The position numbers were made by a program, and so were the translations under genes. Shown here in pieces: positions 24,067 through 33,596 of a DNA stretch of 41,002 bases. The notes below the pieces were generated by a model. That model searched no databases. It was not told where the DNA came from and saw only the letters and a list, made by a program, of their open reading frames with translations. The stretch lies in the NCBI GenBank assembly GCA_019753235.1, contig JAIELF010000054.1, positions 1 to 41,002 on the forward strand, in the 5' to 3' direction. This DNA is from a bacterium (GTDB lineage: Bacteria; Planctomycetota; Planctomycetia; Kolteriales; Kolteriaceae). Within the stretch, counting starts at the first letter, position 1, and the number at the start of each line of letters is the position of its first letter.

Positions 24067-24421
24067 CAACCTTTTCTCCCCTCCACGCAGACCCCATCTG
24101 AAACCACTCGATTTCGAGTATCGCTTCTACGCGCTTTCCGCAGTCTGATCGCCAGCAGGATGGCTGACCTGTGCGGCGACGGTCGGCGGACTCGTTTCAT
24201 CGACGCGACCATTCCGTCGATATTCACACGCCCGAAGCACTGTTTCGGCTAAGAGTTCGCGGGCCCCCAACGTTTGAGCTGTCGAACGTGCAAACAGTCG
24301 TGATATTTTGGGGAGAGCCAAAGCCAGAGAAACAGGTAGAAAAGTCGCATCGTTCGGTCGATGTTCCATGCTCCGATAGCGTGGAGGCGTTCGGTCACTA
24401 GCTCAAGGAGGGAGAAGCAGC
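24067..24421. other. Intergenic region upstream of the aquaporin gene
   Basis: About 355 bases with no supported gene. It should include the aquaporin promoter. The ribosome site AAGGAGGGAG just before the ATG at 24422 is strong. Confidence 0.5.
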
Positions 24422-25168
24422 ATGGGTTCACTTGTCTCAAAAATGATTGCGGAATTCCTAGGGACCTTTTGGCTGACGTTCGGCGGTTGCGGAAGTGCTG
24501 TCCTGGCAGCTATGTTTGTTGCCACCGAGGGCTCCACGCCCATCAACCTTGGCATCGGCTTAGTCGGTGTTTCGTTGGCGTTTGGGTTGACCGTGTTGAC
24601 GATGGCATTTGCCATCGGCCATATCTCCGGCTGCCATTTGAATCCTGCGGTTTCCATCGGACTCTGCGTGGGAGGCCGATTCCACGCCGGCATGATCGTG
24701 CCCTATGTCATCGCCCAAGTCGCGGGCGCTATTGCCGGCGCCGCGGTGCTCCATGTCATCGCTTCAGGCAAAGCGGGATTCGCGATCGATGCGACAAAAG
24801 CAGGTGCATTCGCCACCAACGGATTTGCCGAGTTTTCGCCGGGCGGCTATGGAATGACCGCTTGCTTGATTGCGGAAGTGGTACTGACGGCCTTCTTTCT
24901 CCTGATCATTCTCGGCTCGACCGACCGGCGTGCACCCGCTGGCTTTGCTCCGGTGGCGATCGGCCTGGGATTAACGCTGATCCACTTGATTGGCATTCCG
25001 ATCACCAACCTTTCCGTCAATCCAGCACGAAGCACAGGGCCAGCTCTATTTGTCGGCGGTACGCCGCTCGCTCAGCTTTGGCTCTTTTGGGCCGCGCCCA
25101 TTGCGGGCGCCATCGTCGGCGCGATTGCCTACTACCTGATTTCATCGGGATCTGACTCGAAAGACTAA
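24422..25168 (+). CDS. aqpZ: Aquaporin Z-type water channel (MIP family)
   Basis: 248 residues with six membrane spans and the two half-helix motifs: [10 protein letters not shown] (first NPA) and [13 protein letters not shown] (second NPA, with the selectivity-filter Arg). It opens with the family start [20 protein letters not shown], and the second half contains [19 protein letters not shown] and [18 protein letters not shown] sequence followed by GIPITN. These features, with the AqpZ-like GGC and ITN-SVNPAR segments, favour a water-specific channel over a glycerol facilitator (which has Asp after the second NPA region). It stands alone between non-coding stretches, with a hairpin downstream. 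Confidence 0.93.
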   Translation: MGSLVSKMIAEFLGTFWLTFGGCGSAVLAAMFVATEGSTPINLGIGLVGVSLAFGLTVLTMAFAIGHISGCHLNPAVSIGLCVGGRFHAGMIVPYVIAQVAGAIAGAAVLHVIASGKAGFAIDATKAGAFATNGFAEFSPGGYGMTACLIAEVVLTAFFLLIILGSTDRRAPAGFAPVAIGLGLTLIHLIGIPITNLSVNPARSTGPALFVGGTPLAQLWLFWAAPIAGAIVGAIAYYLISSGSDSKD

Positions 25169-25268
25169 TCCGCGCCTGCGTCTCGTCCGCCCATTCCGAG
25201 TTGACTTAACGGACTGTCGAAAATCGGGACTGGTTCCAAAGCGGGGCTCGACGCTTCCGCTCGGAGTC

Positions 25269-25289
25269 GGTCCCTTTTTTTGAGGGACC
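25269..25289. terminator. Hairpin between convergent aquaporin and amidohydrolase genes
   Basis: GGTCCCT and AGGGACC form a seven-base perfect stem around the loop TTTTTTG. It lies about 100 bases beyond the aquaporin stop and about 90 beyond the opposing amidohydrolase stop. No T-run follows, so termination strength is doubtful. Confidence 0.4.
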
Positions 25290-25375
25290 ATTCGATCGAT
25301 CTTCGGGATACGAGATGATCTGATCGCGGGAAGGGATTCAACGGTTTGGCTCATGCGAATCATGATCCATCGGCC

Positions 25376-26209
25376 CTATGCCGAATGGTCGATCTTAAAG
25401 ACGCGTGCGGCATTGTCATGGAGGAAGAGGGAGCGGGCTTGATCGGATAAGCCAAGCGAATCGAGATCGGCCAAGGCATCGCTCGGCATGATCATCGGAT
25501 AATTGGAGCCGAAAAGGACTTTCTTCTTGCCGTCCGTACGCAGATATTCGACAAGATCTTTCGGATATCGGCGTGTCTTGTACGCGGAAGTATCGATGTA
25601 GACGTTGGGATATTTGCGAGCGAGAGAAATCATCTCCTGCGTCCATGGATAGCCAATATGTCCCCCAACAATCGTCAGTTCAGGAAAGTCGAGAGCGACA
25701 CGATCGAGATAAGGGATCGGCCTGCCTGGCTCGGAAGGGCACATCGGCCCGGTGTGACCAACCTGTAGACAAAAGGGGATCCCGAGGTCAACACACTCCG
25801 CATAAAGCGGGTAATACCGTCGATCATCCGGCGGAAGATCCCACAGCCAGGGCAAGAGTCGAAGCCCTCGTAGACCAAGCTCGCGAACAGATCGACGCAG
25901 CTCGCGGACTCCATCCATCGGCCGACGCAGATTCACCGAAGCAATGCCGACGAAACGATTCGGGTAAGCCCGGACGTACTTGGCGACACTCTCGTTCGAA
26001 ATGAGTTCTCCTTCGGGCCCCCACCAAGCCGAGAGGATACCGACCTGAACGCCGGCCGCATCCATGGCGGCCATCGTCATTTCGATCGGGATTTCTGGCA
26101 CCGGTCCGTCAGCCATCCCGGCCCAACGCCGAAGCGATTCGAACATAGGATGGGCCCAGAACTTCCCTTCCGGGTGCTGCATCCAGGCATCAATGATTGG
26201 AAGCGTCAT
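25376..26209 (-). CDS. Amidohydrolase-family (amidohydrolase 2) TIM-barrel protein
   Basis: 277 residues resembling the amidohydrolase_2 family, which includes aminocarboxymuconate-semialdehyde- and related decarboxylases. Conserved stretches are AGVQVGILSAWWGPEGELIS, YPNRFVGIASVNLRRPMDGV, GLRGLRLLPWLW, FCLQVGHTGPM (metal-ligand His), LTIVGGHIGYPWTQEMI (His) and KVLFGSNYPMI, which has Ser-Asn in place of the usual Thr/Ser-Asp. The N-terminal metal motif normally reads Asp-x-His-x-His, but here it is DAWMQHP, so metal binding differs or one ligand is lost. The substrate is unknown. The gene stands alone, divergent from the DUF1553 gene. Confidence 0.85.
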   Translation of the reverse strand: MTLPIIDAWMQHPEGKFWAHPMFESLRRWAGMADGPVPEIPIEMTMAAMDAAGVQVGILSAWWGPEGELISNESVAKYVRAYPNRFVGIASVNLRRPMDGVRELRRSVRELGLRGLRLLPWLWDLPPDDRRYYPLYAECVDLGIPFCLQVGHTGPMCPSEPGRPIPYLDRVALDFPELTIVGGHIGYPWTQEMISLARKYPNVYIDTSAYKTRRYPKDLVEYLRTDGKKKVLFGSNYPMIMPSDALADLDSLGLSDQARSLFLHDNAARVFKIDHSA

Positions 26210-26586
26210 CTTGCTCTCATTTCTTACGCGATCACGAAAGCAAGCCTGCGTGGCTCGCTTTCGGATGGCGACCTTAACGGATTTTCCCGAGGAGAAAGCC
26301 TATTTCCCCGGAGACAACGAGGGCCAAAACTCTCCCATGAGTCGGCCCCGTGTGCGGAATCGCCCGCGGCTTTTGCTCGGCGAACATTCATCTTCGCTCA
26401 GGAATCTCATTTGGATGGTCTATGAATGCCGACCGACCAATCCCGGGCGGATGCCAGGCTCATTCTTTGATCACGCCGACGCTTACGCGAAACGTCTCGC
26501 TTTCGCGCAAGGGTATTGAATGAGTGGACAAGGGGGTCGACTCGATGGTTGTCTCCCCGACGGGCCATCAGATACAATAAGAATGG
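26210..26586. other. Divergent intergenic region, no gene seen
   Basis: 377 bases between the amidohydrolase and DUF1553 genes. I see no supported open frame or clear hairpin. It should hold the promoters of both genes. Confidence 0.5.
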
Positions 26587-29500
26587 ATGAATAACCGCCA
26601 GCAGGCTCGAGAGATTGCCATCATGAAGTTGGAATGGGTCGCAGGATTCGGGTTTTTGTTTGGGATGGCGGGTCTCGGAACCCTCCGCGGGGACGATCTG
26701 GAATACAACCGCGATGTTCGCCCCATCCTGGCGGAGGCTTGTTTTCGGTGTCACGGCCCCGACAGTGCCGCCCGAAAGGGGGATCTTCGGCTCGACCAGC
26801 GCGACCGGGCGATCGAGACGAAAGCAATCGTCCCTGGAAAGCCGGACGAGAGCGAGATCATCGCCCGCCTCGAGTCGACTGATCCGGAAGTGGTGATGCC
26901 TCCCCCCGCGATCCACAAGATCGTCACCCCCGAACAGAAGGAACTTCTTAAGCGATGGATCGTCGAGGGTGCCGAGTATCAGCCCCACTGGTCGTTCATC
27001 GCTCCTGTACGTCCACCTGTTCCCGACGTGAAGAACAAAGATTGGGCCAAGAGCCCGATCGACGATTTCATCCTGAGTTCGTTAGAGAAATCGGGGATTG
27101 AACCTGCTCCGGAAGCGGATCGCCGGACGCTGGCGCGTCGTCTGTCGCTTGACTTAACGGGTTTGCCGCCGGACCCTTCCGATGTCGATGCATTCGTGAA
27201 TGATCCTTCGCCGCAAGCTTACGAAGCGTACGTAGATAAGCTTCTTGCGTCGGACCGCTGGGGCGAACATCGCGGCCGATATTGGCTGGATGCTGCTCGC
27301 TATGCCGATACCCACGGGATCCATTTCGACAATTTTCGAGAGATCTGGGCTTATCGCGATTGGGTCATCAACGCCTTCAATCGCAACATGCCTTTCGATC
27401 AGTTCACGATCGAACAACTCGCCGGCGATTTACTCCCCGATCGCACGATCGATCAGCAGATCGCCTCGGGCTTCAACCGCTGCAACATGACGACGAACGA
27501 AGGAGGAGTGATCCCAGAAGAGTACTTGGTTCTTTACACTCGCGATCGGACCGAGACGACGGCGCAGGTATGGATGGGGCTGACGGCGGGGTGTGCGGTA
27601 TGTCACGACCATAAGTACGATCCGATCAGCCAGCGAGAGTTTTATCAGTTGGCTTCGTTCTTCAACAACACGACACAAGGGGCCATGGACGGAAATATCC
27701 CCAACACGCCGCCGATTATTCAGGTCCCCAAAGTGGAGGATCGGGATCGCTATGAAAAGGCCGGTGCCGAGCTAGGAGCGGTCAAGACCGAGATCGAAAC
27801 TCATGTCGCACAGTGCAAACCCGCCTTCGACCAGTGGCAAGCCACGACGACGCCAGACGCTCTTTTGTCGATGGTGCCCAAGGAGCACCTCGCGTTTCAT
27901 GCCCCTCTTTCTGATGGGACAGAAAATCAAGTGACATTGACGGTCGCGGGTCAGCCTCGTGAGTTGACGATGACGACGCCGATCGCTTGGGAGCCTGGTT
28001 ATGCCGCTCCCAAAGCGATCAAAACCCGACCGGAAACTCCTATCGAAGTGGCCGACGCCGGCGATTTTGAAAGTGATCAACCTTTCTCCTGCGGAGCTTG
28101 GGTCAAGCTGCCGGCCGATGGCATGACCGGAGCGTTGATCGCTCGGATGGATGAGTCGAGTGGCTACCGTGGCTGGGATATGTGGATTCAAGGGAATAAG
28201 TTCGGCTCCCACCTAATTCACTCTTGGCCGGGCGACGCCATCAAAGTCGTCGCGCAGCAAAAGCTTCAGCCTGGCATCTGGTATCACTTGATGCTGACTT
28301 ACGACGCTTCGAAGAAGGTCGAAGGGGTCAAGCTCTACATCAACGGTCAGCCGCAGCCGGTTGATATTGAAGCTCGCGATTTGAAGGGTTCGATTCGAAC
28401 ATCCGCCCCGTTCAAGGTCGCGCAGCGAAACAGCTCGGCACGCCTGGATGGCATCGTGATGGGCGATGTCCGCATCTACTCCGCGCTTCTTGCCCCCGCG
28501 GATATCGCCCGCGTGGCAGGCGCGACGCGCGCCTCGTATTTGGTCGGTCGGCCCGCGGCCGAGCGGTCGCCCCAAGAGGCGGACGAACTCTTCAAATGGT
28601 GGTTGCCCGCCGTCGATGCGACCTATCAACAGCTCTCCGCAAAGAACGCTGCCTTGGCTGCCGAGCGATCGGCCATGGAAGCCGGCGGGACAATTGCGCA
28701 CGTCATGCAAGAGAAGGGGGAGTCCGCCATGGCGTTCATCCTTCACCGTGGCGAGTACGATCAACGCCGGGATCAAGTGACACCGAAGACTCCCGACGCT
28801 TTGCCGCCGATGAAGTCGGACCAGCCTCTCAATCGTGTCGGTCTGGCTCAATGGCTGTTGCAACCGGAGCATCCTCTCACCACCCGGGTGACCGTGAATC
28901 GATTCTGGCAAGAGATCTTCGGAGCCGGCCTGGTGAGGTCCGCGGGCGATTTCGGTATCTCGGGCGAACTTCCATCGCATCCAGCCCTTCTCGATTGGAT
29001 GGCGGTCGACTTCCGCGAGAACGGATGGGATGTGAAGCGGATGTACAAGATGTTGGTGATGTCGGCGACGTATCGGCAATCGGCGATCACCACTCCTGAG
29101 AAACGCGAAAAGGATCCTGAGAATCGCCTGCTCACCCGTGGGCCTCGCTTCCGAATGGATGCGGAGATGATTCGAGATTCGGCCTTGGCCGCCAGCGGAT
29201 TGCTTTCAGCGAAGATCGGCGGACCCAGCGTCAAGCCCTACCAACCCGAGGGGGTTTGGGAAGCGGTCGCGATGATCGGCAGCAACACGAGAGACTATCG
29301 ACCCGACTCCGGCGAAAATCTCTATCGCCGAAGCATGTACACATTCTGGAAGCGTGCTGCCCCACCCGCTTCGATGGAGATCTTCAACGCCCCCAATCGC
29401 GAGGTCTGTACCGTTCGACGCGAAAGAACGAACACGCCCTTGCAAGCCCTCGTCACGTTGAACGATCCGCAGTTCGTCGAGTCGGCTCGGCATTTGGCCG

Positions 29501-29778
29501 ACCTTGCCTTGCAAGAGGGGGGCGATTCAGACGAGAAACGCCTTGATTACATTTCTAGGCGAATGCTCTCTCGCTCGTTCAATCCGGCAGAGACGAAGAT
29601 ACTACTCGAGTCCCTCGCCGAGATGCACGCCTACTACACGAAGGAAACGCTCGACGCTCAAAAGCTGATTGGTTTCGGCGAAAGCAAGTTCAATCCGTCG
29701 ACCGACCCGGTCGCGCTGGCGAGTTGGACCATGTTGGTGAATGAAGTTTTCAACTTGGATGAGAGTCTGAACAAGTAA
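26587..29778 (+). CDS. Planctomycete cytochrome-c/DUF1549/LamG/DUF1553 protein
   Basis: 1,063 residues. An N-terminal hydrophobic segment (VAGFGFLFGMAGLGTL) suggests export; an in-frame ATG at 26623 gives a more typical signal peptide. Residues 39-130 are a planctomycete-type cytochrome c domain with one haem motif, CFRCH (52-56), after RDVRPILAEA. The DUF1549 domain follows (SPIDDFILSSLEKSGIEPAP, RRLSLDLTGLPPDPSDVDAF, DRWGEHRGRYWLDAARYADT). A LamG-like sugar-binding insert comes at about 440-640 (GDFESDQPFSCGAWVKLPAD, YHLMLTYDASKKVEGVKLYI). DUF1553 ends the protein (QWLLQPEHPLTTRVTVNRFW, TNTPLQALVTLNDPQF). Such proteins abound in planctomycetes; links to polysaccharide use have been proposed, but the reaction is unknown. 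It is 32 bases upstream of its usual DUF1501 partner. Confidence 0.93.
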   Translation: MNNRQQAREIAIMKLEWVAGFGFLFGMAGLGTLRGDDLEYNRDVRPILAEACFRCHGPDSAARKGDLRLDQRDRAIETKAIVPGKPDESEIIARLESTDPEVVMPPPAIHKIVTPEQKELLKRWIVEGAEYQPHWSFIAPVRPPVPDVKNKDWAKSPIDDFILSSLEKSGIEPAPEADRRTLARRLSLDLTGLPPDPSDVDAFVNDPSPQAYEAYVDKLLASDRWGEHRGRYWLDAARYADTHGIHFDNFREIWAYRDWVINAFNRNMPFDQFTIEQLAGDLLPDRTIDQQIASGFNRCNMTTNEGGVIPEEYLVLYTRDRTETTAQVWMGLTAGCAVCHDHKYDPISQREFYQLASFFNNTTQGAMDGNIPNTPPIIQVPKVEDRDRYEKAGAELGAVKTEIETHVAQCKPAFDQWQATTTPDALLSMVPKEHLAFHAPLSDGTENQVTLTVAGQPRELTMTTPIAWEPGYAAPKAIKTRPETPIEVADAGDFESDQPFSCGAWVKLPADGMTGALIARMDESSGYRGWDMWIQGNKFGSHLIHSWPGDAIKVVAQQKLQPGIWYHLMLTYDASKKVEGVKLYINGQPQPVDIEARDLKGSIRTSAPFKVAQRNSSARLDGIVMGDVRIYSALLAPADIARVAGATRASYLVGRPAAERSPQEADELFKWWLPAVDATYQQLSAKNAALAAERSAMEAGGTIAHVMQEKGESAMAFILHRGEYDQRRDQVTPKTPDALPPMKSDQPLNRVGLAQWLLQPEHPLTTRVTVNRFWQEIFGAGLVRSAGDFGISGELPSHPALLDWMAVDFRENGWDVKRMYKMLVMSATYRQSAITTPEKREKDPENRLLTRGPRFRMDAEMIRDSALAASGLLSAKIGGPSVKPYQPEGVWEAVAMIGSNTRDYRPDSGENLYRRSMYTFWKRAAPPASMEIFNAPNREVCTVRRERTNTPLQALVTLNDPQFVESARHLADLALQEGGDSDEKRLDYISRRMLSRSFNPAETKILLESLAEMHAYYTKETLDAQKLIGFGESKFNPSTDPVALASWTMLVNEVFNLDESLNK

Positions 29779-29810
29779 CGCCGTCGACAAGGGCATCGGA
29801 GAGAATCGTC

Positions 29811-31268
29811 ATGGAATTGAATCATCTGTTACAAGAGATGAACCGACGGCACTTCTTTCGCCAAGGGGGAAATGCGGTCAGCTTAGCCGCGCTGGCAACG
29901 CTTTTAGGGCGTGAAGGTGCGCAAGGGGCCCCTGCCCCTGCTGCCCGGCATGTGGCATCGGGGCCTCACTTTGCCCCCAAGGCCAAGCAGGTGATCTATC
30001 TGCACATGGTTGGCGGCCCCTCGCAATTGGATCTGTACGACTACAAGCCGATGATGAACGATTGGTACGACAAGGATCTCCCCGATTCGATTCGCAAAGG
30101 CCAACGACTGACGACGATGACGTCGGGCCAAGCCCGCTTTCCCATTGCTCCGTCGAAGTATAAGTTCGCTCAGCACGGCGAATCGGGGATGTGGGTCAGC
30201 GAGGTTCTTCCTTGGACCGCCAAATGCGTCGACGAGATGTGCTTCATTCGAAGCATGCACACCGAAGCCATCAATCATGAGCCCGCGATCAGCTACATGC
30301 AGACGGGTAATCAAGTGACCGGTCGGCCCTGTTTAGGTTCTTGGACCTCGTACGGGCTCGGCTCCATGAACGATGATTTGCCGACGTTCGTCGTTCTCGT
30401 GGCCAAGCCCAGCAACACCGAACAAGTACAAGCGATCTCGGCTCGGCTCTGGTCGTCGGGCTATCTTCCCAGCGATTTTGCCGGCGTTTCCTTCCGGGCG
30501 GGGGCAGACCCCATTCTCTACATCAACAATCCTCCGGGTGTTCCGAAGGAGATTCGCCGAAAGACTCTCGATGGCATTCGCGCCATCAATGAGCTCAACT
30601 ATCAATCGCTCGGCGACTCCGAAACCCAATCCCGAATCCAACAGTACGAACTCGCATTTCGCATGCAGGCGAGTGTCCCCGACCTGACCGATCTCGCGAG
30701 CGAGCCGGCCAGCACGTTCGAACTCTATGGCGACGAAGTCAAAAAGCCGGGCTCGCTGACGCACTGCATGTTGCTGGCTCGACGAATGGTCGAGCGTGGC
30801 GTTCGATTCGTGCAGATCTATCACAACAATTGGGACCATCACGGCAACCTGGCCGGCCGAATGCCGGACCAGTGCAAGGATGTCGACCGCGCGACCTATG
30901 GCTTGATCAATGACCTTAAGAGCCGAGGCCTTTTCGACGAAACGCTGATCATCTGGGGCGGCGAGTTCGGCCGAACCATCTATTCACAAGGAGGACTCTC
31001 GAAAGAGAACTACGGCCGAGATCACCATCCTCGCTGCTTCACGATGTGGATGGCGGGAGGGGGATCCAAAGGTGGAACCATTTACGGCGAGACCGACGAC
31101 TTCTCTTACAACATCGTCAAGGACCCGGTCCACATTCATGATTTCCACGCGACCGTGCTGCAACTGTTGGGCTTCGATCATGAACGCTTCACGTACAAGT
31201 TCCAAGGACTGGATCAGCGACTCACCGGCGTCGAGCCATGCCGAGTCGTGAAGGAGTTGATCGCTTAA
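29811..31268 (+). CDS. DUF1501-domain exported protein (sulfatase-like superfamily)
   Basis: 485 residues. The N-terminus MNRRHFFRQGGNAVSLAALA (after nine leading residues) has the twin-arginine export pattern. The DUF1501 domain, a relative of alkaline phosphatase/sulfatase folds, fills the rest: QVIYLHMVGGPSQLDLYDYK, MCFIRSMHTEAINHEPAISY, RPCLGSWTSYGLGSMNDDLP, GVRFVQIYHNNWDHHGNL, LIIWGGEFGRTIYSQGG, GRDHHPRCFTMWMAGGGSKG and VHIHDFHATVLQLLGFDHER. The acidic and His residues in these blocks suit metal binding. The ribosome site GGAGAG lies seven bases before the ATG. It forms an operon with the upstream DUF1553 gene; the pair is a standard planctomycete unit of unknown biochemical role. Confidence 0.93.
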   Translation: MELNHLLQEMNRRHFFRQGGNAVSLAALATLLGREGAQGAPAPAARHVASGPHFAPKAKQVIYLHMVGGPSQLDLYDYKPMMNDWYDKDLPDSIRKGQRLTTMTSGQARFPIAPSKYKFAQHGESGMWVSEVLPWTAKCVDEMCFIRSMHTEAINHEPAISYMQTGNQVTGRPCLGSWTSYGLGSMNDDLPTFVVLVAKPSNTEQVQAISARLWSSGYLPSDFAGVSFRAGADPILYINNPPGVPKEIRRKTLDGIRAINELNYQSLGDSETQSRIQQYELAFRMQASVPDLTDLASEPASTFELYGDEVKKPGSLTHCMLLARRMVERGVRFVQIYHNNWDHHGNLAGRMPDQCKDVDRATYGLINDLKSRGLFDETLIIWGGEFGRTIYSQGGLSKENYGRDHHPRCFTMWMAGGGSKGGTIYGETDDFSYNIVKDPVHIHDFHATVLQLLGFDHERFTYKFQGLDQRLTGVEPCRVVKELIA

Positions 31269-31343
31269 ATCGTACTGTCTCGACTCGTGCAAACGAGCGA
31301 GTCGCGATAACGATCTAGAGTTTGATAATCGTCTATCTTGTCG

Positions 31344-32024
31344 TCAGATCTCTTCGGCATAACCGTCGAGGAGGTCGTCTACCCGCCCGTCGCCGTGATG
31401 ATCGATCACGAGATCGGCATGCGGAAATTCCGCATCATGCGTGAGGGGGTGTCGAAGCCCCACGACGATACAGCCTGCCGACTTGCCCGCCTGCATTCCT
31501 GCCAGACTATCTTCAAGTACAAGCGTCTTGCTTGCGGTCGACCCGTGCCGACGAATCGCTTCATGGTAAATATCAGGATGAGGCTTACCGCGTTCGACAT
31601 CGTCGCGGGTGAGAACGAACCGAAATCGTTCGAGCAAGCCGAACGACCCGAGCATCTGGCGAGCGAGCGAACGCTCTGTCGACGTCGCCACCCCGGCGGG
31701 AAGCTGTCGGCGAGCGATCCCATCCAAGCGATCGATAACGCCCGGCATCAAGGTCAGTTTCGTTTCCAGCAGATCATGGAAGATGCCGTTGAGTTCAACA
31801 ACGAGTTTATCGGTAGGCTCGTGTAGATCGAAATGCTCGGCTACCATGGCCATCGCTTGCAAGCCGGGGACGCCCATCAAGCGTCGAGCGAAGGAAGGAT
31901 GGAAAACCTTCCCTCGCCGATCAAGCAATTCGGTCTCCGCTTCGAGCCAAACGGGCTCGGTATCGAAGATGATCCCATCCATGTCGAAGACAACCGCTTC
32001 GACGGGGCGAATTGGAGTGACCAA
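31344..32024 (-). CDS. HAD-superfamily phosphatase/phosphomutase (beta-phosphoglucomutase-like)
   Basis: 226 residues from the TTG at 32024. Motifs: VFDMDGIIFDTE (Asp14 nucleophile, Asp16 acid/base), VATSTERS (motif II Ser/Thr), GKPHPDIYHEA (motif III Lys) and LVLEDSLAGMQAGKSAG (motif IV). The cap domain between motifs I and II is helical, subfamily IA as in phosphoglucomutases and phosphoglycolate phosphatases. I chose the TTG because GGGAAG sits five bases before it, and because an ATG at 32060 would overlap the upstream gene by 35 bases. The TTG lies one base after the enoyl-CoA hydratase stop codon, so translation is probably coupled. The substrate is unknown. Confidence 0.88.
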   Translation of the reverse strand: MVTPIRPVEAVVFDMDGIIFDTEPVWLEAETELLDRRGKVFHPSFARRLMGVPGLQAMAMVAEHFDLHEPTDKLVVELNGIFHDLLETKLTLMPGVIDRLDGIARRQLPAGVATSTERSLARQMLGSFGLLERFRFVLTRDDVERGKPHPDIYHEAIRRHGSTASKTLVLEDSLAGMQAGKSAGCIVVGLRHPLTHDAEFPHADLVIDHHGDGRVDDLLDGYAEEI

Positions 32025-32025
32025 G

Positions 32026-32856
32026 TTACTTCCCCGTGAATTTCGGTTCGCGTTTCTCAAAGTAGTGAGCGACCCCCTCGCGGAAGTCGTCGCTCTGGAT
32101 GCTTTCCATCATCTCCGTCAGCGCTAAATCGAGTGCTTCCTTCAGCGATTGGAAGGGGGACTCATACGCCATTCGCTTGATCACACGGGTCGACCGAGGC
32201 GAGGTCTTCTTCGCCAGCTCAAGCGCATACGATCGAACGTCCGCCTGAAAGGTTGCTTCGGGGAAGACCTTGCTCACCAGACCCATGCGAAGAGCTTCGT
32301 CGGCCAAAATGGTTCGGCCCGACAGCATCAGATCCATCGCATGCGACATCCCGACGATTCGAGGAAGCATCCATGCTAAGCCGTACTCGGCAATCAACCC
32401 TCGGCGGGCGAACGTCGTGGTCAGCTTCACCTGGTCGGAAGCGAAGCGAATGTCGCAGTACAGCATCAACACGAAACCAAGGCCAGCCGCCGCCCCATTT
32501 ACCGCTCCGATGATCGGCTTATCGATGGCGGGGAAGTAGGAGTACTGTTGGCGATAGTCCTCGCGGGCCGGGGGCAGGGATGATCCGTCGGCTCCGCTGG
32601 TGATATTCTCGTCGGCATTGATTCCGCCGCCGCCGGCGATCGACGACAAGAGCCCCATATCGGCACCGGAACAAAAGCCTCGGCCTGAACCGGTGAGGAT
32701 GATCACCTTCACGTTGTTGTCCGCATGAGCGGCGAGCATGGCATGCCGAACTTCTTGATCCATACGAGCGGTCCACGCATTCAGCGTCTGTGGCCGATGA
32801 AGCGAAATGGTCGCAATAGAATCTTGTACTTCGTAAGTGATATCGCCGTAAGACAT
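32026..32856 (-). CDS. Enoyl-CoA hydratase/isomerase (crotonase family)
   Basis: 276 residues. Crotonase landmarks are ISLHRPQTLNAWTARM, VKVIILTGSGRGFCSGADMG (the oxyanion loop), KPIIGAVNGAAAGLGFVLML (second oxyanion strand), CDIRFASDQVKLTTTFARRG and LIAEYGLAWMLPRIVG, where Glu of AEYG aligns with one catalytic Glu position. It ends EKREPKFTGK, the usual family end. It probably acts on an acyl-CoA, as hydratase or isomerase. The start ATG has AGGGGG nine bases upstream. It leads a two-gene unit with the HAD phosphatase. No other beta-oxidation gene is nearby. Confidence 0.93.
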   Translation of the reverse strand: MSYGDITYEVQDSIATISLHRPQTLNAWTARMDQEVRHAMLAAHADNNVKVIILTGSGRGFCSGADMGLLSSIAGGGGINADENITSGADGSSLPPAREDYRQQYSYFPAIDKPIIGAVNGAAAGLGFVLMLYCDIRFASDQVKLTTTFARRGLIAEYGLAWMLPRIVGMSHAMDLMLSGRTILADEALRMGLVSKVFPEATFQADVRSYALELAKKTSPRSTRVIKRMAYESPFQSLKEALDLALTEMMESIQSDDFREGVAHYFEKREPKFTGK

Positions 32857-33596
32857 GACTTGTTTCCCCCTATTTCGTTCGATGAATCATGGCCGCCCAG
32901 AAGAGTCGTCTTTTTGCTTCTGTCCTGGCCGATTCGATTCTACGGAGTGGCCGGCGTTCTCCGCGAGAGTCCTATTCAAAACAGTCTGCGGGAATTTTTC
33001 GCCTCTCCGTTTGACATGCTGAGGACTCCGGTTAGGATGGGATTGTTCTTACCTCACTGAATCGTGCCGACGATAAAATCGCGGTATTTACCTGCCGATA
33101 ATGGATTTCTCTGGTTCAGAATAGCTCTCGGTGCCGACGTTTCTCTTTCCATCCTAAGGTGGATCCGCTTTCTTCACGATTCTTGCGAAATGTTCTGACA
33201 CGGGGCCCCAGGGTATCCCCCTCGGGACGAGCGTTTGGGCCGGGAGACACCGGCTCGGAGCCGACCGCAAGTGACGATTTCGATGGATGGCAGCTCAGCG
33301 AGCGCGGGGGAATCGCTCGTGGCAAGGCAAGCGATCCTTACGAGGACGCTTTTCCAAGCCGGGTGGGTTCGAGCGACATCATCGAACGAGTCTCTCGACT
33401 TCCTCAGAGGCGACCTCCTCACTCCTTTGAGGACTCCGAGCCGGCCTTTCGCCGTTGATTTCCTACTTCTCTCCTCATTCATTTCTCCACACGAATCCTC
33501 CTCTTTTTTCTCGTACGAGCGGCCTCGCGAGGTAACGCGGTTGGCGACGAGCCTTCTTTTGGTAGGCAAAGAACGAGGCCTAAAACGGAGTAACCC
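32857..33596. other. Large intergenic region, no gene seen
   Basis: About 740 bases between the divergent crotonase and aminopeptidase genes. Several open frames exist on both strands (for example 33159-33458 plus) but none has a ribosome site, a recognisable domain or a sensible composition, and they overlap one another. The region may hold promoters, a small RNA or a decayed gene; I cannot tell. Confidence 0.5.

Noticed and set aside
33159..33458. Plus-strand open frame of 99 codons in the 740-base gap
   Set aside because: Composition is Arg/Ser/Pro-rich with no domain, no ribosome site, and it overlaps equally long frames on the other strand.
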